This document shows, piece by piece, positions 51,182 through 56,671 of a stretch of DNA of 56,671 bases. A program made the position numbers and the translations under genes. The notes under the pieces are model-generated. The model was not told the DNA's origin. It did not search any database and was given only the letters and a program-made list of their open reading frames with translations. Each line of letters opens with the position of its first letter. The stretch's first letter is position 1. This DNA comes from a virus. The stretch covers positions 1 to 56,671 of the IMG/VR virus record IMGVR_UViG_3300014838_000024; one strand, given 5' to 3'.

Positions 51182-53689
51182 TCAGCCCAGCAGGGCAAGT
51201 TTGATGATCTTGGCCAGTCGGGCAGAATGTCCATTGGCTTTGGCTTGAGATTGGTGAGCGACTATTCGGAACTTCTCGATGTCGATCAGGTCCATGAAGG
51301 GATTACCCTCCAGTTTTTGTTTGACATCCAGAATTGTCTGAGACACCGGAAAAGCCTTGATGATCCTTCCAGTATCTTCGATGGTCGAACCAGAGTTTCT
51401 GTAGGTTCTGGAGTATTTGACCATGTGCCTCCAAATAACGAGCACCATCAGATCATGCTCATTGAGGCTGTGTTTTAGCCCAACAGCTTTTCTGATCTCA
51501 GGAACATCAAAGATCTCATTCACCTTCTGGGGATGATCGTACTGATCGAGTTCTTTTCCATCACCATTGCCATGTGCTCGATTTATATCCTCAGCCCAAT
51601 AAGCAATGAAGGTCGGGGAGGTAGTGACTGTCTTCGTGATGTAGCTTATCACGTACTCGTTGAGCTCCATGAGACCAGACTCTTTCAGTTTCTTGGCTTG
51701 GGGTTCGGTTCGAACAACGGCGCATTGATCACCAAAAAGCTTGGTGACTATACGAGCAGTGTCTCCATCAAAGACGCCTAAATCAAAAGTCCGGTGATCA
51801 GCTTTTGAAAACCAGACTTTATGGAAGAAGAGCGGCTTCTTTATCCGAGGAGCATTTTCAAGGAAGCAATTATCGACACGAGTGGGCTTGTCACTGACGA
51901 AGACGCCACTGAGTGAAGGATAGCCTGTGAGGACTGGCTTCTTTGGTTTGTTGGGATTAACTGGAGCACGAAATGCTCTGGTTTTTTTCAGCTCAGCTTC
52001 TTCAGTAAGGTCGAATATAATGAAACCTCTGGCCTTGAAGAAGTCCCTGATGTGTTGAATTTTCGTCTTCGCCAAAGGTGCATGGTAGAACCACACTTGC
52101 TGCTTGCCACCAAGGCTTTTAAGTTCGTCGGTGACTGTAAGTCTACTCATGACCTCTTTTTGAGAATAGCTGATCACCATGACCTTCCGCATGATCGGCA
52201 GATATTCGCTGTGCTTGTCGAAGTGAAGTCTTTGTGGTGCGACCATATTTTCACTTCCCTTGTAGCTTTTTTCGCCCAGGTAAATGAAAAATCGGTTTAG
52301 TTCCAGGATACGATCAGCAGCAATATCTCGAACCAAGGGACGAACAACACTCCTCTTAAACCATTCATGAGCGTGGCTTGAGGAGTACCAACTTCTCTCT
52401 TTGCCAAACAGGATAGAGATCTTCCCCTTTTTTGACTTAGGATGAATGATGCTGTGCTTCACTTGGTTCAGATGACCACGATTTCCAATGCCAAGTTCGA
52501 TGACCTTGTTGATCCGCAGTTCCATGTCCCGGCGATGGAAAGTTGGATCGCTGGGATAATTCCTGCGTGTGTACTGCTCGGTCAGCTGTTTGACGTTGTT
52601 GATGATTGGTAGATCACTCCTTGTGTCCGAATAGATAAACCTAGGCATTTCCTGTTTTTCATTCATCAGCACGCCAACTTCACGCTTCTCGCCGATCTCC
52701 TTGATCTGTATTTCCAAGAGAGGCCAGGCTTCCTTGATGATCTGCTGGTCGAGACGCTCTGAAAAAAAGCCTGAGACCAACTCCTTCAAGGTGTTGATCG
52801 TATGCTCCTGCATCGAGAGCGATTCTCTGGAAGGAGTGACGCTGATCGTGTCAGGCTTGGCTTGAAAAACGATCGAGTAATTGGTGCCATACGTGCGTCC
52901 TGACAACTTTGAAAGGATGCCTGTTAGTGTGGTGTATTGTGAACTATAAGCTCCATTGCTTTCAATGGGATAGATCACGTTCCCATAACGCACAAAGACG
53001 TTGTTCTTTTTTTCTGAGAGAATTTTGTTAGTGATCACCCAGTTGTATTCAGCCGTGGAAAGCGGAAGTCCTTCGATAGCACTTCCATTGATCGTGACGT
53101 TCATTTCGCCGTTGAAAGCGACTTGCTCAAACAGTTCCTTGAAGGTGTTTTTGTCGTATAAGCCCTTGACCGGGATTTTGACTTGAAGGCCCATTTCGTC
53201 AGTCGGAAGAGCCACAATGGGTGTGATCCCAGGCTTGCCGAACTTGTCGGCTGAGCTTTTTGAGAGGTTGTAAATCGTCTTCACGCCTTCGTGCCATGAA
53301 GTCACTTCGAAGTGATCGCCATAAGCGAAGGGGGACTTACAACCGAGACCGAAGCCACCTGTCTCGGTGCCGTTGTTCTTCTTGTCAGAGCCGCCATAGG
53401 TGCCATAGAGAGGCCCCATCATGTCGGGGTGAATTCCTGCACCAAAATCTCTGACGATAATTTCTTCGCCGATCGTGACAATAACCGGCTTGTCGGTGAT
53501 GCCGGCCCGGATGTGAGCATCCCAGGCGTTGCAAAGAACCTCTCTGGCCACAGCCAAACGCTGATTGGAATAGAGCGTGCTCGAAAGGATCTGGAAAAAT
53601 GCTGCATCGTTGGAGATGCCAAACTCAATGGTCTTGGCTCCGCCGATCATGGCGTGTGTAATATGGTCAGCGACATGTGTGACTTGCAT
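51182..53689 (-). CDS. rIIA-like protein with GHKL (Bergerat) ATPase domain
   Basis: 835 residues, ATG 53689 with CAGGAG upstream. The N-terminal ATPase has all three boxes: REVLCNAWDAH (E50, N54, D57), VRDFGAG (D81) and TGGFGLGCKSP (G111-P120). A second conserved segment (about residues 255-290, KLSGRTYGTNYSIVFQAKP then PSRESL) belongs to the transducer-like part. The remaining two thirds are unassigned alpha/beta sequence. It is paired with rIIB downstream, ten bases apart. In T4 rIIA is membrane-associated; no membrane helix is evident here. Confidence 0.85.
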   Translation of the reverse strand: MQVTHVADHITHAMIGGAKTIEFGISNDAAFFQILSSTLYSNQRLAVAREVLCNAWDAHIRAGITDKPVIVTIGEEIIVRDFGAGIHPDMMGPLYGTYGGSDKKNNGTETGGFGLGCKSPFAYGDHFEVTSWHEGVKTIYNLSKSSADKFGKPGITPIVALPTDEMGLQVKIPVKGLYDKNTFKELFEQVAFNGEMNVTINGSAIEGLPLSTAEYNWVITNKILSEKKNNVFVRYGNVIYPIESNGAYSSQYTTLTGILSKLSGRTYGTNYSIVFQAKPDTISVTPSRESLSMQEHTINTLKELVSGFFSERLDQQIIKEAWPLLEIQIKEIGEKREVGVLMNEKQEMPRFIYSDTRSDLPIINNVKQLTEQYTRRNYPSDPTFHRRDMELRINKVIELGIGNRGHLNQVKHSIIHPKSKKGKISILFGKERSWYSSSHAHEWFKRSVVRPLVRDIAADRILELNRFFIYLGEKSYKGSENMVAPQRLHFDKHSEYLPIMRKVMVISYSQKEVMSRLTVTDELKSLGGKQQVWFYHAPLAKTKIQHIRDFFKARGFIIFDLTEEAELKKTRAFRAPVNPNKPKKPVLTGYPSLSGVFVSDKPTRVDNCFLENAPRIKKPLFFHKVWFSKADHRTFDLGVFDGDTARIVTKLFGDQCAVVRTEPQAKKLKESGLMELNEYVISYITKTVTTSPTFIAYWAEDINRAHGNGDGKELDQYDHPQKVNEIFDVPEIRKAVGLKHSLNEHDLMVLVIWRHMVKYSRTYRNSGSTIEDTGRIIKAFPVSQTILDVKQKLEGNPFMDLIDIEKFRIVAHQSQAKANGHSARLAKIIKLALLG

Positions 53690-53786
53690 AGTAGGTGCTC
53701 CTGGTTGAGGTATAGACGTGCGAAATCGCTACTCTTTGGGCAATGAGCCCGAAGAACAGGTAAATGTCGCTACAAATCAGACTGAG

Positions 53787-54341
53787 TTAGCTCAGTGCGA
53801 CTTGAGTTTTCTTCTCAAAGTTATCTTTGAACCGCTTCAACGATGCTTCAAGCGCAGACTCACTCTCTATATTCGAAGAGAATGAAACTTGAGTCGTGGT
53901 TCCAGACCGTCTTTCGGATTGTTCTTTCTTTACAATGGGGTGTGGGTCTATGAGCTGGTAGCCATTAGAAGTGCGATGCACTCTCCAGACCCATTGTCGC
54001 AGCTCAATGCTGTGCTCACGGATACGTTTGATCCGGTGGACCCAGGTGATGAGTCCGGCTTCTTCGAGAGCCTTGATCGCAGCACAAGCTGTTGATCGAG
54101 CGCAATCTGCTGCTTTAGCCAGCTTGTCTAAGCTCGGGTAGCAAAAGCCTTTTTTGGCGTTGTGAAACACCCAAAGGAGAGCCTTGAGCACGTCCAGCTG
54201 CTTGGCTGTGATCCATCCATAGTGCTTTCCCTTCTTGGTTCGAAAAGTGAGGGCTCTGCCCAGGGTCATAATCCTGAGTTTGGCTTCTCGATCAAGAGGT
54301 TGTGGCTTTCCAAAGCCGAAGAGTTTCTCTCTCTGGTGCAT
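53787..54341 (-). CDS. Winged helix-turn-helix DNA-binding protein
   Basis: 184 residues, ATG 54341. Residues ~45-100 form a winged helix: WITAKQLDVLKALLWVFHN, FCYPSLDKLAKAADCARST, ACAAIKALEEAGLITWVHRI. This is the pattern of helix-turn-helix proteins and plasmid or phage replication-initiation-like regulators common in Proteobacteria. The C-terminal 60 residues are charged and variable. It stands alone between hairpin-rich spacers, upstream of rIIA, and could control this block. A plasmid-type replication function is an alternative. Confidence 0.75.
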   Translation of the reverse strand: MHQREKLFGFGKPQPLDREAKLRIMTLGRALTFRTKKGKHYGWITAKQLDVLKALLWVFHNAKKGFCYPSLDKLAKAADCARSTACAAIKALEEAGLITWVHRIKRIREHSIELRQWVWRVHRTSNGYQLIDPHPIVKKEQSERRSGTTTQVSFSSNIESESALEASLKRFKDNFEKKTQVALS

Positions 54342-54365
54342 GTGCCTGGTCCCTGGTTAGGACCG

Positions 54366-54437
54366 TAAAAAAAAAAGACGCACGAATCCGATCTTCAGAA
54401 CTTGCGTTCTGAAGTTGGATATGAGAACTTTCGTCTT
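54366..54437 (-). terminator. Large branched terminator downstream of thyX
   Basis: On the - strand a base stem AAGACG (54432-54437 side) / CGTCTT (54376-54381 side) is followed directly by a run of ten T. Inside is a long hairpin, 54386-54420, with about 15 paired bases (core CTTCAGAAC/GTTCTGAAG, GCAA loop). The combination makes a strong - strand terminator for the ThyX operon. Confidence 0.75.
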
Positions 54438-54467
54438 GTCAGGGAGCGAAAGCCCTCATTCGAAATT

Positions 54468-54508
54468 ACGGCCTGCCAAGCTGGTAACTTGGCGGGCCGT
54501 TTCTTTTT
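54468..54508 (+). terminator. Terminator oriented against the surrounding genes
   Basis: ACGGCCTGCCAAG (54468-54480) / CTTGGCGGGCCGT (54488-54500), 13 bp with one mismatch, followed on the + strand by TTCTTTTT. All neighbouring genes are on the - strand, so it would stop + strand (antisense) transcription. The - strand reading has no T tract. Confidence 0.75.
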
Positions 54509-54512
54509 CCAC

Positions 54513-54540
54513 GGCCTGCTTCGTGATTCGAAGCAGCCGC
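54513..54540. other. Hairpin just downstream of the thyX stop
   Basis: CTGCTTCG (54516-54523) / CGAAGCAG (54529-54536), perfect 8 bp, extended by CGG/CCG with a bulge. It repeats the ACGGCCTGC word of the adjacent terminator. With the two elements before it, the whole 209-base gap 54342-54550 is structured and holds no gene. Confidence 0.55.
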
Positions 54541-54550
54541 CAGTCTGAGG

Positions 54551-55474
54551 CTAGAGGCATTCATCTTCAAGCGTCTTTCTGAACTGGATCCAACCCTCCC
54601 CGAGATTTCCGCCCGTCTCTGGGTTGTTCCAGGCGTCGTTATCGTCAGCTGCATCGTCTCCATCGGCTTCAACGATGTGCTCGAACGGCGAAGCATGAAC
54701 AGGCTTCATCGTGAAGAGCTTGTCGTAGAGAGCCACAGCCCGATCGAACGTCATGTCGAAGCCTTCGACCGTCTTGTAGGAAGTCGAAGCACAGCAAGCC
54801 ACTGAGAGCTTCCGGAGAAGCTCGAATTTGGTCTGGCCGCTGATGTTCATTGACATGACTTCGAGCACGTCACTGTCCTTGATGAACGGCAGATGTGCTT
54901 CGCCTGGATTGAGGATCTGAGGCTTGGCGCTTTTAAGCGCCTTACGTACTTCCCGAGCCAAGAGCATGATGTGTGGCTCAGCGTCCTTGTGATCCCGGAG
55001 AGCCAAGAAGTTCGACCAATTTGAGCTCGTCACAACCACGGTGATGTGGCTGAAAGGCTCGAGAAGTCGGTTAACGATCTGCTTGTGGTAGCCGGCCTTG
55101 GAGAAGGCACGGGCCATCGCCACTGCATTGTCTCGGGCATAGAGCCAGGCTTCTTCGCGACTTGCAGGACGACAGCCTGTCCTAGTGAAGCGTTCGTCCA
55201 GGATCAGTATCTGAGTATTGCACTCCTCGCTGGCCTGCATTCCCTTCTGGTTGGCTCCCCAATGAAGAGGCACGTAGGGATCGTCGAGCACATCCTGGAT
55301 GAGCTTCTCGACCGGGATCGCTCTGGAGGAGCTCGCATTGCGGGAGAACATCCGATGCGTCATGAACTCGCTGTGGATGCAGCGAGGATAACGAAGCAGG
55401 AGTGTGTCGATCCGCTTCGAAGGATCGAGAGCATGGATTGACGAGAGGATACTTGTCGCAGCAATGGTGGTCAT
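54551..55474 (-). CDS. thyX: ThyX-like flavin-dependent thymidylate synthase
   Basis: 307 residues, ATG 55474 overlapping the upstream stop (ATGA). The ThyX signature RHRxxSxNxxSxR is present as THRMFSRNASSSR (39-51), with Thr in place of the first Arg. Other ThyX-like parts are an FSHITVVVTSSNWSNFLALRD region (about 160-180) followed by conserved Ala/Glu helix (IMLLAREVRKAL) and a C-terminal RKLSVACCASTSYKT. The enzyme would make dTMP from dUMP using methylene-tetrahydrofolate and FAD for phage DNA synthesis. The C-terminal 60 residues are an acidic extension. Confidence 0.85.
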   Translation of the reverse strand: MTTIAATSILSSIHALDPSKRIDTLLLRYPRCIHSEFMTHRMFSRNASSSRAIPVEKLIQDVLDDPYVPLHWGANQKGMQASEECNTQILILDERFTRTGCRPASREEAWLYARDNAVAMARAFSKAGYHKQIVNRLLEPFSHITVVVTSSNWSNFLALRDHKDAEPHIMLLAREVRKALKSAKPQILNPGEAHLPFIKDSDVLEVMSMNISGQTKFELLRKLSVACCASTSYKTVEGFDMTFDRAVALYDKLFTMKPVHASPFEHIVEADGDDAADDNDAWNNPETGGNLGEGWIQFRKTLEDECL

Positions 55475-55677
55475 TGTGTAAGTTCCTGTTTGGCGAGCTT
55501 CTTCTTTGCAGCTCGCTCTCTGGAGTTTTTTCGGTTTCGCTCCATGGCTCGAAGATCAGAGCAGGGGGAGCAGAGGATCTTCCGACCGTTGTTGTGGATC
55601 TCGGTCTTACAGTCCTGGCAGAAGCATTTATTTGCCACTGGGGGAATTAGCTTTCTTCGCCTCTTTTTCGAACTCAA
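55471..55677 (-). CDS. Small zinc-ribbon protein
   Basis: Up to 68 residues. It has a four-Cys knuckle CFCQDCKTEI…ILCSPC (CxxC-x13-CxxC type) and very basic flanks (KKRRRK before; RNRKNSRERAAKKKLAK after), suggesting nucleic-acid binding. The start is uncertain: TTG 55677 or GTG 55638, neither with a clear ribosome-binding site; the TTG form overlaps the gene before by 50 bases. It is related in plan to the zinc-ribbon protein at 56442-56627. The stop overlaps the thyX start. Confidence 0.55.
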   Translation of the reverse strand: MSSKKRRRKLIPPVANKCFCQDCKTEIHNNGRKILCSPCSDLRAMERNRKNSRERAAKKKLAKQELTQ

Positions 55678-55885
55678 CCTGAGTTTTCAGTTTGGTGATC
55701 TCGCTGTCGATGAGCCAGATAATGTCTTCACCAAAGCCTTGACTCTTCTGAGGAAGTAGTCCGAGCACGGTTGTGAGGGTGTCGTAAGCGTCAGCTTTAG
55801 GAGCAAGCCTGGCAACTTCCTTTTTGAGATACTGGATCTCGTGACGACACCTGCTGAGCATGTCGAGAACATAAGTAGTGTTCAA
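55628..55885 (-). CDS. Small helical protein initiated from TTG
   Basis: 85 residues. The only suitable start is TTG 55885, preceded nine bases upstream by AAGGAGA, a strong ribosome-binding site located in the last codons of the GcrA-like gene. Residues 1-30 are a coiled-coil-like helix (MLSRCRHEIQYLKKEVARL), followed by YDTLTTVLGLLPQKSQGFGE and DIIWLIDSEI. The WLIDSEI segment resembles short proteins seen in other phages, but I cannot name a function. Confidence 0.6.
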   Translation of the reverse strand: MNTTYVLDMLSRCRHEIQYLKKEVARLAPKADAYDTLTTVLGLLPQKSQGFGEDIIWLIDSEITKLKTQVEFEKEAKKANSPSGK

Positions 55886-55889
55886 TGGA

Positions 55890-56279
55890 TCAGTCTCCTT
55901 TTTTCAGTCGGTTGATTTTGCTGATCACGCAGTTTTTGGTGAAGAACACGTCAACCCTTTGAGGGCAGCGTTTGTTCAGTTCTTTAGCGGCTCCTTCTCT
56001 GGTGAATCCCTCCTTGTTGATGAGGTTCAACAACTCAGTGACGGTTGCCTCGTCCCAGATCACAGCTTTGCGAGGATCGACGTAGGTTCGCTTTGCTGGC
56101 TTGGTGTAGCCTCGACGAGCTCCAGGAATTGTGAAGCCTCGATCGAGATCAGGCACAAATGGAGGTGGAGGTAGGGGAGCACGAGCTCGATGCAGATCAC
56201 CACCGCAGAGCTGTTGTTTCGTTGGTTCAGGGAGTCTCACCAAAGGAGTGCCTCCGAGCGAAATATGTCGGTTACTCAT
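55890..56279 (-). CDS. GcrA-like regulator
   Basis: 129 residues, ATG 56279 with GAGGATC upstream. The first 70 residues are Pro/Arg-rich. Residues ~74-127 resemble the DNA-binding domain of GcrA, the alphaproteobacterial cell-cycle regulator that recruits sigma70 polymerase to methylated promoters: WDEATVTELLNLINKEGFTR then VISKINRLKKG, compared with the family pattern W-T…L…W-x-G-x-S and N-A-V-I-G-K-x-H-R-L. The order is reversed to the usual N-terminal placement in GcrA. It may redirect host transcription. Similarity is clear in pattern but distant. Confidence 0.65.
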   Translation of the reverse strand: MSNRHISLGGTPLVRLPEPTKQQLCGGDLHRARAPLPPPPFVPDLDRGFTIPGARRGYTKPAKRTYVDPRKAVIWDEATVTELLNLINKEGFTREGAAKELNKRCPQRVDVFFTKNCVISKINRLKKGD

Positions 56280-56442
56280 GAGGGATCCTCGGCATTAGGC
56301 TCACCCAGATGGCAGCCATAGCAAGACCAAAATCCAAGCCATAAATAAGTTTCATCTGAAAGAGCTTGAACCAAATGACATAGATAAGGACAGGGACGAT
56401 CCCAATAAATGCGATCACAGTGAAGGAAGAGAACTTATTCAT
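56272..56442 (-). CDS. Very small two-span membrane protein
   Basis: 56 residues from ATG 56442, overlapping the preceding stop (TAATG); a longer frame upstream overlaps the zinc-ribbon gene and is not used. Hydrophobic helices at about residues 5-25 (FTVIAFIGIVPVLIYVIWF) and 32-50 (YGLDFGLAMAAIWVSL). It overlaps the GcrA-like gene by eight bases. Function unknown. Confidence 0.55.
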   Translation of the reverse strand: MNKFSSFTVIAFIGIVPVLIYVIWFKLFQMKLIYGLDFGLAMAAIWVSLMPRIPHE

Positions 56443-56627
56443 TACTTTCTCGCTTTGAGGTTCGCAGCCTTTTGTCGCTTCTCGTGGCGTGTCCACGAGC
56501 ATGATGAGCAAACTTTCTTTGCACCATGAGCAAGTATTGTTATGCCACAATCTTCACACAACTTGGTATTCTGTTTCTTTGCGGGAGTGATCGCAGGGTC
56601 TCCAGCGTAATAACAAGTTAACGCCAT
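56442..56627 (-). CDS. Small zinc-ribbon protein
   Basis: 61 residues, ATG 56627 with AAAGAAAGAG upstream. It contains LCEDCGITILAHGAKKVCSSC, a CxxC-x13-CxxC knuckle, and a basic C-terminus (RHEKRQKAANLKARK). The same plan is found in the protein at 55471-55677, suggesting a duplication or a recurrent mini-protein type. Probably nucleic-acid binding. The last 44 bases of the window upstream of it are AT-rich and hold no gene. Confidence 0.6.
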   Translation of the reverse strand: MALTCYYAGDPAITPAKKQNTKLCEDCGITILAHGAKKVCSSCSWTRHEKRQKAANLKARK

Positions 56628-56671
56628 TAGCGTACTCTTTCTTTACATAAAAAAAGCGACCCTCTTTACAG

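Overview
The window is most of a double-stranded DNA bacteriophage genome of the N4-like podovirus type. The diagnostic gene is the giant ORF at 25604-36868 (3754 residues). It carries the four motifs of the T7-like/N4 virion RNA polymerase with textbook spacing: SxxGR, the motif A Asp, R-x3-K-x7-YG, and a motif C Asp. Around it are an N4-gp56-type major capsid protein, a P22-type portal, a T7-like large terminase, a family-A DNA polymerase, a helicase-primase, an N4-type SSB, rIIA/rIIB homologues and ThyX. The left edge cuts a gene and the right edge is intergenic, so this is not a complete genome. The two-subunit early RNA polymerase of N4-like phages is not seen here. A GcrA-like protein on the right suggests an alphaproteobacterial host (inference).

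Layout: positions 1-36868 are all on the + strand and hold the late genes. They run: terminase; head-tail and tail/fibre genes with a large enzyme-bearing block (3.2-11.2 kb); small decoration-like proteins; lysis cassette (GH19 endolysin, nested Rz/Rz1 spanins, a small membrane protein); portal, scaffold and capsid; then virion-internal proteins and the virion RNA polymerase. Positions 37043-56627 are all on the - strand and hold early/middle genes. Read right to left they run: small regulators and zinc-ribbon proteins, ThyX, a winged-helix protein, rIIA, rIIB, an HTH protein, a MazG-like protein, a RecD-like helicase, DNA polymerase, Cas4-like nuclease, primase-helicase, RecA-fold ATPase, SSB, RuvC-like resolvase, and finally a Tad2-like (DUF2829) gene isolated between two terminators. 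The two blocks converge near 36.9 kb.

The most unusual part is 3.6-11.2 kb. It encodes a GH5 endoglucanase-type enzyme and a GH48 cellobiohydrolase-type enzyme next to each other, on proteins carrying ASH (Hydin-like) and Calx-beta domains. Several gene boundaries fall inside these beta-sandwich domains, so that one half of a domain ends one ORF and the other half starts another. I read this as a candidate virion-borne cellulase system, either assembled through split domains or made as fusions by readthrough. It would presumably digest a cellulose-containing matrix around the host.

Gene ends are tightly packed (TAATG and ATGA overlaps are common). Intrinsic terminators are visible after the capsid gene, after the 211-residue gene, before the virion RNA polymerase, and at several points on the - strand. 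All family assignments are from motif recognition by eye; no database search was run.
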